Shown here piece after piece: positions 10,951 through 21,368 of a stretch of DNA of 64,000 nt. Made by a program: the position numbers and the translations under genes. Location of the stretch: NCBI RefSeq assembly GCF_008728515.1, contig NC_044985.1:83429392-83493391 (forward strand), read 5' to 3'. Numbering within the stretch: the first letter of the stretch is position 1; every line of letters starts with the position of its first letter. The notes beneath the pieces were generated by a model. It did no database searches. It had not been told where the DNA came from and worked only from the letters and a program-made list of their open reading frames with translations. Source of the DNA: Papio anubis (Eukaryota > Chordata > Mammalia > Primates > Cercopithecidae).

Positions 10951-12849
10951 CTAAAAGTCCTCAAACTAAAATGATATGCAAAAGTATATGTGAGTGTATG
11001 TCTCCATGTATATACACACAATGCACATGCAGAAAAACTTGCAAAAATTGTTGACGGTTATTTATAAATCCTCTGAATACCAACTTTGGACCCACCTTAA
11101 GAACCTCTTCCTGAAGCTAAAAGCAAACTTACAGCTGATATTAAAAAGTTGTGAAATATGTTATTCAGCATTTTTGCATACAAAGTATACATAAATTGCA
11201 CATATCAGTATCAACTCTTTTATGTCACTGGGATGCTATTTATTGCCCTTTGTCCAGAGAAAGTTAGCTGATTATTATGTTACAGCTGGTTTCTCTGGGA
11301 AAGCCTTATTCTAGGGAAAAACATCCTTTCACTGTTCTGAGAACAGCAGGATCCTAGAATGTGAATACTTCTGCCTCATAAGAATGCCTGAGCATGCTGT
11401 TACAAAAAAAAAAAAAAAAAACTTAAAAAAATTTGGATGATATTAGATGAACAGCTGTGTAGAAAAGGGAATGTAAAAATAAAAACTGCATGTTGGAGCA
11501 TCAAAATAGTAACCATGTACAGTATAGGACTGTTTTTAATCAGATGAAGATTGAAGCTATTACATTTCAAATCAAATGTTATAAATTAGTTCAAGAATGC
11601 AGCTGAGCTCTCATTTAATTAGAAATGGCCATGTTTAAATCATGAGGTACAGTAGCTGCCAATGAAGCAAAGGGCAAGGGAAGGGAGAAATCCTGTGTCC
11701 AGACTCACTGATTCTTAACTGTCTCCTATGCAGGACAAACATCTGGGGTGGACCAGTCCCGATGTAATGAAGAACTTCATGTACTAGCTAATTTGAGATT
11801 TAATGTAATTGTCCATAATTGTTTTGAAGACAATTAAAATCATTATTCTGGTCTGGACAATTCTGAACTCTTCATTTTTGTGTGGAACACATTTTCCCCT
11901 CCATGCTGAATTTTAACTCTTTCTTGGATAAAACGTAAGGCAAGTCTGAGGCCAAGATTTCCCTCGGAAATAACCCTTCAACTGTCAGGTCACATGAAAA
12001 TGCAGCATAAGTAGTGAGGCACTCCTTTGGAAGCAAGTCTCATTTCCTATTTCTGGTGCTTCATGTAGCTCAACTAAAGTCCAAATCTACATCCCAAATG
12101 TTAGACAATTCACCATTAATTAAAAATGAGACAACATCATAGAGGGATTTCTGAGGTCATACAGAAAAGAATGCAATTATCCTAAGGCGGATTTTCCCCC
12201 GAAGATTATAAGCCTCTGCATCTTGTAATTAACCGTGGTACAGTTAGACAGTCCAGGCAAAAGTTCTTTCTTTTCTCCCAATTTGCCTAATTCAAAAACA
12301 CCTCAAGTGGCATAGCTCAAATTTTCCAAATTAACCTTACCCCTGGGGCTGAAATCATTCAAGTGACAGTTTAGCTCTAAAGAAAATCTTAGTGAGAGTT
12401 GTGCACAGGGAAAAAAGGAAAAAAAAAAAAAAAGTCGGAGGAAAAAGGGGTAAGAGTTAACATTTAAGTAGATTTTCAACCTCATCATTACCCCTGCTCA
12501 AGAAAATAGGACACCGATAGGCAAAACACACCATCGTTCTGCCCTGAAGAGCCTGAAGGACTTACTAGAAACCACTATTGCTTCCTCATGATCCATTGTG
12601 AATTTGTAAGGGATAAAATTATTGATTTTTTTTTTTTTTCGCCATACCCCACAACATTTAGTGTTCCATAATGTCATGGCATAGGAAGTGGAGGGGTATG
12701 TCACAAACACACAGTGTATTGTGGATACAGTTCTTCAAGATCAACTTTTCCCAGGGAGCTGAGGAGTGATGCGATTCTCACAAGCTATTTCAGTTTGCAA
12801 AAATGGTTTCCAATAAGAGGAGAACACACAACCCCAAACTTTCTCTTAC
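10951..12849. other. Repeat-poor intron sequence, possible enhancer
   Basis: No young repeat is present except A-runs at about 11403 and 12420. 11450-12300 is rich in homeodomain-type words: TTTAATTAG, GTAATTGTCC, ATAATTG, CAATTAAAATCATTATT, ACCATTAATTAAAAATG and GTAATTAACC. It may be a conserved non-coding element. This is inference from composition only. Confidence 0.4.
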
Positions 12850-13002
12850 TTCTGGCCAACACTCCACACTCTTCCACTGTGACTCCAGAGAGACGGTCAA
12901 TCGGAACCAGGTCCACTGCCCTCAGGCAAGGGTGGATTCCCTCTTGGACTTCCGTATCGATAGCCTGGAAGGCCTCTAGGCAAGCAGCCAGAACAGAACT
13001 GC
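12850..13002 (-). other. FTCDNL1: Decayed FTCDNL1 exon with a lost splice acceptor
   Basis: A 153-bp stretch is open in the frame required by the upstream exon and encodes SSVLAACLEAFQAIDTEVQE, then GIHPCLRAVDLVPI and LSGVTVEECGVLARS. It aligns with FTCD residues around LIDM..KGEHPRMGALDV and GVSVDEC. The donor AGAA/GTAAGA is intact. The bases just before the exon on the minus strand (13004-13003) read GG where AG is required. An intact AG four bases inside the exon exists, but its use gives a stop (TAG) after seven codons. The normally invariant Gly of the MGALD motif is Arg here. I infer that the exon is skipped; because it is phase 1 at both ends, skipping keeps the reading frame. A species difference or use of a non-AG acceptor cannot be excluded. 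Confidence 0.75.
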
Positions 13003-13384
13003 CCAAAAATGCAAAATTGTGGAAAACAATCATTAAGCTTTCAACTGCATCTACAGAAAAAGCTATGATTTTGTTGTTCCACTAGTTGCTTTTCTTTTGT
13101 CATCTGTATAGAAGACTTCTTTTTTGTCCAAAATAACGAAAAACACAAAATCCAACCTCTCCCCTCACCCCACCTCCCAACAGTCATAAAACTTCATATT
13201 TCTTCCACCTTTTCCTCCCCAAAGTGAGAGAATTATACAAGATTTATTGGTCTTATACTATTTGATTTTTTTTTATAATTGGTTACTTTAAATTTTTTCA
13301 ACTTTCTCCAATTAATCTAATCAAATTCCTTATTTGCAGAATGCTTTATGAGTAATTCTATTAAAATAGATACACAAACATAAT
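13003..13384. other. FTCDNL1 intron, unassigned
   Basis: This is the left part of the intron between the decayed exon and the exon at 14576. No repeat is recognised before the Alu monomer. Confidence 0.5.
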
Positions 13385-13520
13385 TTTTTTATTTTTTATT
13401 TTTTAGAGACTGAGTCTTGCTACGTTGCCCAGGTTGGTCTCAAATTCCTGGCATCAGGCAATCCTCTCACCTTGGCCTCCCAAAGTGCAGAAACTATAGG
13501 CATGAGCCACTGTGCTGAAC
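13385..13520 (-). repeat. Alu monomer (FLAM-like), minus strand
   Basis: A T-rich start is followed by GAGACTGAGTCTTGCTACG and one arm ending ATGAGCCACTGTG. It is about 130 bp, a single monomer. Confidence 0.85.
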
Positions 13521-13743
13521 CACATAAATTCTTTTTCACGTAAATTTTTTAAAGCATACTTATTTTAGTTTTGCTCTTATCCACTAATTATATTTTCATT
13601 GAATTATTATAGCTAAATGCATATTATAGACACCTAAGAGTTTTATGATATTACTCTGAGTTTTTATTAGTAATACAGTATGACCATTTTAGCAATAGAG
13701 GAAAAAGTGGATTTTTATCCTGTATTAAGATTAACATTCAACG

Positions 13744-14076
13744 TAATCTGTCCAGGCCGGGCTCGGTGGCTCACTCCTACAATTCCAGCACTTTGGGAGG
13801 CTGAGGCAGGCAAATCACTTGAGGTCAGGAGTTTGAGACCAGCCTGGCCAACATGGCAAATCCCCATCTCTATTGAAAACAATACAAAAAGTTAGCCAGG
13901 CATGGTGGTGTGCGCCTGTAATTCCAGCTACACAGGAGGCTGAAGCACAAGAATTGCTTGAACCCGGGAGGCAGAGGTTGCAGTGAGTCAAAATCGGGCC
14001 ACTGCACTCCACTCTGGGTGACGGAGTGAGACTCTTGTCTTGAAAAAAAAAAAAAAAAAAAAAAGATAATCTGTCC
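13744..14076 (+). repeat. Alu (S type) with TSDs
   Basis: TAATCTGTCC at 13744-13753 and 14067-14076 flank a complete Alu with a 22-24 base A-tail. It forms an inverted pair with the monomer at 13385, inside the intron beside the decayed exon. Confidence 0.94.
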
Positions 14077-14575
14077 TATGCTTGCTGAAGTTATCAGTAA
14101 GCTCTCTACTAAACCTTACAATGTCCCTGTGAGACATGTCAACTCATGGCCCAACTCCAGATCTCAAGCTCCCAACCCAGAATGCACTGCTTAGCATGTT
14201 TCATTCCATGCCAGCTTAGCAGTGAAATGAAAGCTGACTTCAACACTATTACTTCATGGGCTAAAACCTGAAGATGTCTTTTCTTAACCACAAAGGATAT
14301 GTGATCATCTTCAGCAAAAAGAAAAAGAAAAAAAAAAAGTCATGAAATCTTGGACCCCAAAGTTCACTGTAACAAAGAGGAAATGGAGGATGTTTGAGAT
14401 TTACATGTTCAGAAAAATGACTAAATGTAGTTTTGTGGTAGACTCTTTACTTAACAGAGGGGAGTATTCAGATTTACACAGGAAATCAATGATTAGAGAA
14501 AGTTCAGGTCTACCCGAAGGCCTACCCTTCACCAAAATAAAGACAAATATGTGAAGAAAGAAACTGAAATCTTAC
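14077..14575. other. FTCDNL1 intron, unassigned
   Basis: No repeat is recognised. It leads to the donor of the exon at 14576-14671. Confidence 0.5.
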
Positions 14576-14671
14576 CCAACTTATCAACAGAAACTGCTAT
14601 TGTAATGACTGATCTATTATAGTCTTGATCAGAAAATATATTGAGCACTGACACTTGAGGATGTTTCTTTC
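14576..14671 (-). CDS. FTCDNL1: FTCDNL1 exon 3
   Basis: This 96-bp exon has a good acceptor (TTGTTTTCTTTACAG) and a good donor (TTGG/GTAAGA). It is phase 1 at both ends and encodes GKKHPQVSVLNIFSDQDYN followed by RSVITIAVSVDKLG. The segment aligns with the FTCD strand that carries the NRTVYTFVG motif (here NRSVITIAV). There is no stop in frame, and the join to exon 2 is exact. It ends with a lone G, so the next exon must supply two bases to complete a codon. That requirement fixes the boundary of the decayed exon at 12850-13002. Confidence 0.9.
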
Positions 14672-16744
14672 CTGTAAAGAAAACAAGACAGGAGTGCAAG
14701 AATTTTTTTTTCTATGATAAAACCTTAATAGTTTATTTCTTCTGGTATAATTCAATTTAACTTAGTTGAAAAATTCTGGGATGTGACTTTTGGAAGTGAC
14801 ATTGAATAAACATGAAATTCATGAGAGGCAATGTCCACTTTTCTTACCGCATCTTATTGTATAACCAGGTGGCTCAGCCCAGACACAAGCTTTTGATGTC
14901 TATAATAGACCCTCTTTTGGACTTGCTACTGAATTTGCCAAAATTCCCTTAACTCAGTCTAAGATGGTAGCCCCTTTCTCTAATAGCCAAATCATATCGC
15001 TGTAAATCCTGTGCTTCATCAATCTCATCACCTAGGCCTTGTCAATATTTCCTTCCCAAATCCAGAAACTAAACTGTTTGGGTCAAGATCTAACATCTGG
15101 TAAAACTAGAATAGACCAATTAGTGCCCAGAGCAGAGGTTTTTGAGACGCATGCACCTGTCCATTAGAAACTGTTCTGAGTCCACCATCTCCTTTTCGGA
15201 GGCCACCAACAGCCTTCAGATGTTAACAACTTCCAGCTTTTGGTGGTTTGTGACTCTCTTGAATATGTGTAACCTGGAGGAGAAAGCTGCCATTCCCTTG
15301 TGTGGCAGCCATACATAGCCCTAGAGTTATTTTTGAAGTTTACAAGCATGGTCCAGGCTCCTTAAAAGTACCCCTTATGCCTACAAAAGCAAATTCAAAG
15401 TGAAGGACAAAAGTTTTCAGGCGGTAATTAAACCTTTGGTTATGCTATTATACCTTGTCTCCCTGTCCCCTGGCAGCTTAACAATTAATCTTTTCAGAGG
15501 AAAGGAAAAACAAGTTACACCCAGGAACTACAGAGCTTACAACAGCCCTACACTATTAATTTTAATAATGTGAGAAGATAAACATATGTATGTCACTCAC
15601 TCATGGCCAAATGAGCATCTATAGAGTCCTGCCCTGGTGTAGGTCTAAAATTTATAACTCAGATTCCTTTACCTAAGACCTTTCTAGGCCATTTAAATGT
15701 GCTCACATTGCTTAATTAGAAAAAAAATACAGTTTATATAGTTTTATTCCACTCACTTAAAAAAATGCCTTTAAAATATTTGTTAAAAAAAAAAGGTTCA
15801 TTTTCTTAACTAGTGCTACCTTCCTTGCATTTTGAAAACTATAAAAGATGAAGTAAGAACAAGATCATGCAACCTCCTATTTTATGTAGTTTTTCAACAT
15901 ACTCTAACTCCTGGAAAAAAAGAGATATGATTCAATTTTTTTTCATCCTAAATCTTCTCCTGAAAAGCTTTTATTCTCAGTTTCATATGATTCAATTGAA
16001 TCAAATGCTGAAAGAATAAAATACTACTCTCTCCTGCAATTTCTTAAGCATGCATATAGAAAAAAAAATTACTGCTGGCAAGAGGAGCTGTCAGTGTGAA
16101 TCTCAGCAGAAGTAAATTGTTTGGTATTTGTAATGGAGTATAATAGCTATAATTCCATTTGAGCTGCTGCCACTAATAAGCTGATAAAAACTGTGAGTTG
16201 AGACCCAGGCATCCATCAGCGTGTGTCTTCCACAAATGTCTCTGCACATTTACTTAATCACAGAGACAGGCAACCCAATCCCATTAGGTGTACTGTGTCT
16301 GACAATGAAGAGCCCGAGCTGGCTCTTTCCACAAAAAGCATGCAAAATCACAGCTGCATACCAACTCCAAAGGAGTTTTCCTATCAGCAATTATCAGGAA
16401 TTTTCATAGACATTTCTGGCTCCTGCAAAGTTGCGAGACAGTAACTTAAATATGCTCACAGTTAAGATGGGTTGGGGGAAAACACTTCTTTCATATGAAA
16501 AACAGTAACCACATTAAAAATGACAATCGGAAATTAAAATTTACTGTCTGAAACGCTTTAGGGCTGGTTTCACTTGTTGCCAAAAAGTTATTGATTTAAT
16601 AACAAGCATTCTATTTAAACGACTGTATATACTGTTGTGTGTGTTAGTGTGAGTGAAAGTAAAGACAAATAATATCTAACCATGTGTCATTACAGGAACA
16701 TTTTAAGAAGGGTGAAAAAAAGAGCAGTATCCTTCATAGTAATA
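14672..16744. other. FTCDNL1 intron, repeat-poor
   Basis: About 2 kb hold no recognised transposon. 16060-16440 is balanced in composition and has TAAT-type and E-box-like words; it could be conserved non-coding sequence. Confidence 0.4.
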
Positions 16745-16890
16745 CTGACCAAGGGAATAAGGAGGCATGAGTTCCAGTCTTCTGTCACCAAATTGCTGAG
16801 TGATCTTACGCATATCATTTAAATGCACTTGCCTAACAGTCTCTATGCAGAGAAAAGAGGGTAGAAATAATAATACTGTAATGATTGCAT
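16745..16890 (+). repeat. MIR SINE
   Basis: The core TGCTGAGTGATCTTACGCA, then the region of CTTGCCTAACAGTCTCTATG and AATAATAATACTGTA, follow the MIR order at low identity. Confidence 0.55.
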
Positions 16891-17351
16891 GGGCTTTGCT
16901 GGCAGGAGTGCTTTGAAAAGTAGTTGGTATTTGGCAAGTTTATTTTTCATTTAACCTGCTCGATAAAAAGCATAAGGTACGATTATGCTCATTCTATTAA
17001 TGATCAAATAAACGACCCATGAGGGAAACATTATACTTTTAGGTAAATACATCCTCCCCAGGAGCCTGTCAATATCCTGAACAACACGCATCTCAGAGAC
17101 TCACATGCAAATGTTAAGAGCTGCGCTGCTGAGCGTATGCAGACATTTAGAAAAGAGCATATGTGCACATCTGAGTAACTGAGCTATCTCAGTATCCTAG
17201 AGTTGTGCAGAGCTGCAACAGCTCAAGAACAAGGAGGAAAATTCAGGAAGAAAGGAAGAAAAGTGTTCTGTAGATACAGTGTGCACAGTACAAAAATTAC
17301 TATATTATCAAAACACAACAATATTCAGCTTCAATTGTCTGCTTTTCCTAC
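16891..17351. other. FTCDNL1 intron, unassigned
   Basis: Nothing is recognised. It ends at the donor of the start-codon exon. Confidence 0.5.
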
Positions 17352-17473
17352 CATTTTTGTCAAGAAGAGCTGCTTTTGCTATGTTCTCAACAATGTATTT
17401 TCTTCTGGCTTCTGAAATGTTTAGTAAACAGGCAGCCAAACGGAGTCCCACTCTGGAAGAAGACATGATTTTT
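17352..17473 (-). CDS. FTCDNL1: FTCDNL1 exon 2 with the start codon
   Basis: The ATG is at 17466-17464 on the minus strand and the coding part is 17352-17466, 38 codons plus one base (phase 1). The peptide begins MSSSRVGLRLAACLLNISEA and continues through RRKYIVENIAKAALLDKN, matching the start of the formiminotransferase fold (FTCD has LVECVPNFSEG in the same place). The acceptor is a pyrimidine tract ending CTATTCCAG just before 17473, so only seven bases of 5' UTR are in this exon. The donor ATG/GTAGGA is of middling strength. The exon joins in frame to 14576-14671, making a Gly codon across the junction. It is too short to stand out as an ORF. Confidence 0.9.
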
Positions 17474-19134
17474 CTGGAATAGGAGAAAAATTTTTATGTG
17501 TCTCTAGAGTTCATTCATATTTTCATGTTTTAACTATAAAAAAATCATAACTTTTTGGAAATGAAGCAGTCATAATATGAGCACTTTACTATTTCATTCC
17601 TAGAAAAATTCTAAAGCATAAAATCCCCAGATTGACTAAAATAAGAAACAATGTGTACACGGTCACATACATATGAACCTTGTAACGACACTGGAAAATA
17701 CCTGGCAGGGTCCTCAGTATGAATTCCATCATGTATGTGAAAGTTTTTCATTAAAGTGTGTTATCCCATTTTAAGCATAGTTTTCCTTAGCCTTATCCCT
17801 GTTTTCAAGGTCTGTACTATTTTAAAAACAGGTATGATTTTTTTTTGTTGTTAAACTAGACTTACTGGGGAAATGCAGAAAAAGGAAACGAGGAAGATTA
17901 TTTAATATGTGGATTCTTATAAAAGAAATTCTTGTGGCAAGAATGAAAAAGTATCTACAGGCCACGCCATGGACATTATTTGTATAATAAACAAGGAAGC
18001 CATTGGATGGTTTACATGACAATTGTCTAAGTTCCTCCTTGTTCCACCAAAGTTTCTAAATCAGTTTAAAGTCTTTTTACAAAATTCTGTAACTTGAAAG
18101 ATGACACGTATTCTGATATATATTACTCAATAATATCAAAAATGTGATTTTTGTTGAAAATAGATTAATTACACAGGTTTTGGAGGTTGCTTTCTTTTTA
18201 GTACTCTAGAATAGCATTTTTGACTCATTTTTCCATACCTCAAATGATATTCACGATCTAAAGGAATTAAAATATCTTAAAATAATAAGAAAACAATTTC
18301 CCTCTTCAAGTTCAGCACCTCATAACGTTGGTCTCTTTTAAATATCATAACTAAAAATGGATGAGGCCCTCATGAATTCATTCAACAAATGTTTGATGAG
18401 GGTCGTTTTCTGACAGGTAATGTTCCCTGCGTGAGGGATATCAACCACAGTGGTCTAACTCTGAGACACGCTTTAAACTTTAGAGTTTAAGCTAAAAGTG
18501 CTCTGGTGCAAGTAATGGTGCTCTCCCTGAATAAATCCGCTGGCTTGTTCGCCAGGATCATTCGTTGGCCTAATCATCTTAACCTAGAGAGAGCTCAGGC
18601 TTCGTAGCTAGCTCAGGTTTGCAGGCAGGTTTTCATATCATGTCCATCGTCTCATCACTGAAAATTCATAAAAAGTCTGTCATTAGGTTTTTCTAGATAC
18701 TAATAACATTGTTGTAATAAATCAGCCCAGACCTCTCGTTTCTATGTAAACAAAAAATTGCTTTACACAAGGGGTGTGGGCGTCTTCTGGTTTTCATTTG
18801 TTTTCAGTGTGTTTATGCAGCTTAATTGTCTCATCAGGCACTTTCCCAACATAATTATGCTTTTTAACAAATGGTGTTTATGGCAACCCCTAACAGTGCA
18901 AAAGAAAGGATTAGTTTCATCCTCTCATTCCACATTTTGATTCCCTGTGGACAGCTAAACCACACAAAGATGGTGTTAGAAAAATTCACCTTCACAGCGA
19001 AGCTGAAATGAGCGGCAGTACCAGGCTCAGAAAGTGACCCAAACGCAAGCCCCCCAAAACACTCTGTGTTTGGGACAGGGAGATCCTAGTCTTCCTAGCC
19101 CATCCCTTCAATTACCATTGGATGACCTCTGGTG
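17474..19134. other. FTCDNL1 intron 1
   Basis: The intron is repeat-poor. A short antisense L2 end may lie at 18374-18440 (ATTCATTCAACAAATGTTTG). No other feature is recognised. Confidence 0.5.
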
Positions 19135-19760
19135 ATAGATCAAACACGCGACCGTCCTCCGCCTCCGCTCCTCCCCAACCCCAGAGAACCTAGCCCAGCA
19201 AGTGCAAAGTGCAGCAGTTCACCTGCCCCCTGCGCACGCACCCCACCGGCACTTGGAGGCCGCAAGGAGGCTCGCCAGGCTGCTGCAACGCGTGCTGCGG
19301 CCAGAACCCCGCTGCTAGGAATCCCTGCGCGGTTCCGCCTGGGTTCCTGGGTGGAGTGTCCCAGGACCACGTGCGCTGAAAGGGAATCCGAAGTGACTCC
19401 CGGACTCCACACAGGTCTCGCGGGACGCAGCAGCGGCGAGGGCGCGGGGTTGTGGCGCCCGGGAGTGAGGGGCGGCCGGCGGCTGCGCTGCCCCGGCCGA
19501 GCTCTCGAACTAGCGGCCGCGCCTCCCGCTCCGCAGTTTTTGGAAGGGGAGCGGACCTGCGCGCACCGAAGGGCAGTGGGGCAACGCGGCTGCCTAGCCC
19601 GAGTCGCCGCCGCGCGTGGCCCGCGCGCAGCCTCCGCCGCCGACTCCGCCTCCCGGGCGCCCGGAGCGCGCCCCACCCCAGCCGCACACCGCCCGGGCTG
19701 GCTCTGCCTCTCTCTCCCTGACCCGGCTCCACGTGCCTGGCGTCCCTGAACGCTTCAGTT
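19135..19760. promoter_or_regulatory. CpG island, promoter of FTCDNL1
   Basis: About 600 bp are very rich in G, C and CpG, ending sharply against AT-rich flanks. It holds GGGGCGG boxes (about 19468), GCGCGC runs (about 19610-19630) and an NRF1-like TGCGCACGCA (about 19230). No TATA box is seen, which fits a broad CpG promoter. Its minus-strand donor leads to FTCDNL1. Such promoters usually also fire in the other direction, so a plus-strand transcript toward 20-21 kb is possible. Confidence 0.85.
19223..19740 (-). other. FTCDNL1: Probable non-coding first exon of FTCDNL1
   Basis: On the minus strand the CpG island ends in a strong donor, GGGGGCAG/GTGAAC, with the GT at plus positions 19222-19221. 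The next downstream acceptor in the right place is that of the start-codon exon at 17473, giving a 1749-bp first intron. The transcription start cannot be fixed from sequence; the upper limit given is the edge of the GC-rich block. Long open frames cross this exon on both strands but only because it is very GC-rich. Confidence 0.65.
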
Positions 19761-21224
19761 TCTTCTCAGTGTTGCCTCTTCGTCTGCTCTTCTGTATCGC
19801 CAAACCCTCCGCAATTCTCTAGTCAGTTAATGACTTTAAAGGGGCCTTGGAATCTAATGATCAGGTCTTTGCCTATTGATCATGCACCAGCAGGGGGCTC
19901 TTCTCTGGTTTCCTTGCAAGGGACACATGCAGTCACACACACCCTTCTAGTAAATCCCCTCCTGAAGGATTAGTGGCCCCCGTGACTGTGAACTGGACCT
20001 ACCCCGGGACAAAAGCAGTCCTTGTGCATACCCATTTAGTCAAAGTTACAACGAATATGAAACAGGCTTCCGCATTTCCTTTTTTTCTAGGCCACTCAAC
20101 CTTGAAAACACATTTCGCTTCCAAAAAATCAGGACCTGCTTTTTTTTTTTCGTGTAGCAAGGATTAAATGTCACCATTTTGATCCAATTTTGTTCCTGTA
20201 GTGAAATAATCACTAAATAACTACTTTGACGGAATAAATTAATTTTTAAATCTATTTTTTATTTTCTAATTATAATTTTTAAACACAGATTTGAGGAAAT
20301 TAACATTTATGTGGACATTTGGTTTCTAGCCTAATGTGGCATAAAAATAAGTAACATAATGAGTGTTAAAAAAAATCAGGTTCATGATGCTTCTCACATC
20401 ATCATCATTGTACTTAGATGTCACAACAGTATTATGTGCGATTATGTCAGATCCAGCCTTCTCCATCTCGGAGTGTTGGCAGGTAGGAGGGTTGTTGGCA
20501 AGAGGAGGGGTGTTAACCTCAGGATCCTGGATCCATTCCAAGGCTGGTAATTACATTCTGCCAGCCAAAATTCATCCCATAATTTTAATTGGATAAATCC
20601 TTTCTGGCCTAAGCTACTGCTATGCCTGTCAAACTGTTGCCACATTTCACCCCAGAGGTGTCTGTGTTTTAGTTGCAAGAATCAGTCCCTTTGAGGTTGG
20701 CTTATCTGTTTAAATCCTCAAAATGCACTGGGATCCTATGGAATTAAATATATATTTAGGGTTTTTTTCCTACTAAATCTGCATTAAAATGCATAAAGTA
20801 GATACATATCCATGTTATTACCTAAAGAGCAATACCTATCTAATGTCAGCATTCACTACATAATTTTGAGAGCTTTTTAACCAGACCAATATTCCTAACT
20901 TTCTTCATCTTCCCTTTTGAGAGCTTTTTTGGCCTCTAACTTTAGCTTCCGTTTTCCAAAAAAAGTACTGTGGTGTCAAATGTTCCTTCCATGGTAGGGC
21001 AAAGAACCAGAATCCCCTGTATTTCACCTTTCCAAACAATCGGATGATGATACTACTTGCTAAATGAGACGGTGTAATAATACATCTAGTCTTATATTCC
21101 TCCAGAGAAAACAGTGTGACACCTAGGGGCTTCATGGTTCTAGCTGTAGAAACTGCCAGAAGGAAAGCTTTTTCCCCCATGGCTCCTAATCCTCTCTCTC
21201 TGCCCGTGAGACTGTTCCTTACAG
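19761..21224. other. Intergenic sequence upstream of FTCDNL1
   Basis: Apart from the CTCF motif no repeat is recognised. A possible donor, GGCAG/GTAGGA, is at 20483 on the plus strand. Confidence 0.4.
19887..19898 (+). promoter_or_regulatory. CTCF core motif match
   Basis: CCAGCAGGGGGC fits every position of the CTCF core consensus CCASYAGRKGGC. It sits about 130 bp outside the CpG island, on the upstream side of FTCDNL1, in sequence that is not a recognised repeat. Occupancy is an inference. Confidence 0.6.
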
Positions 21225-21368
21225 AGCTACAGGCTATGGGGACATTAAGTAAGATAACATTTCTGAAAGCATCCCTTTCTCCACTCTACTCGCTTCAAAC
21301 ACAAATGGAGAGAAGCAGGGCCCCAGTGTTCTTTGTGGGGGGCAGCATCTGGCGCCTGCCTGAGGACG
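21225..21368 (+). other. Candidate plus-strand exon
   Basis: A pyrimidine tract with CTGTTCCTTACAG precedes 21225, and GACG/GTAAGTAT, a near-perfect donor, follows 21368. The 144 bp are open in the frame reading LQAMGTLSKITF..FFVGGSIWRLPEDG. I know no protein with this sequence. It lies about 1.5 kb from the CpG island and may be an exon of a divergent transcript or a chance pair of splice sites. Confidence 0.35.

Larger units (their letters stand above)
12850..19745 (-). other. FTCDNL1: FTCDNL1, 5' part of the transcription unit
   Basis: Minus-strand gene model built from a CpG-island first exon (donor after 19223), a start-codon exon 17352-17473, a second coding exon 14576-14671 and a decayed exon 12850-13002. 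The predicted protein starts MSSSRVGLRLAACLL and continues with LNIFSDQDYNRSVIT, which I recognise as FTCDNL1, a paralogue of the N-terminal formiminotransferase subdomain of FTCD. FTCD transfers the formimino group from formiminoglutamate to tetrahydrofolate in histidine breakdown; the activity of FTCDNL1 itself is not established. Introns in the window are 1749 bp, 2680 bp and 1573 bp. The rest of the gene is not visible and should lie left of position 1, so 1-12849 is probably intron. Recognition of the family is from memory; the splice-phase agreement is seen directly. Confidence 0.88.

Noticed and set aside
1..12849. The next FTCDNL1 exon (encoding a FLFGEA-type segment)
   Set aside because: I searched the minus strand by eye for the reverse complement of this segment and found no match, so I assume it lies left of the window.
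12714..13085. 123-codon plus-strand open frame
   Set aside because: It is antisense to the decayed FTCDNL1 exon, which explains its openness; no domain is visible.
19228..19240. Second CTCF-like site in the island (reverse strand AGGGGGC)
   Set aside because: The first three core positions do not match.
19132..19749. Open frames of 178-205 codons on both strands in the CpG island
   Set aside because: Stop codons are rare in GC-rich sequence. The peptides are low-complexity Arg/Ala/Pro, three frames overlap, and none links to the real FTCDNL1 frame.
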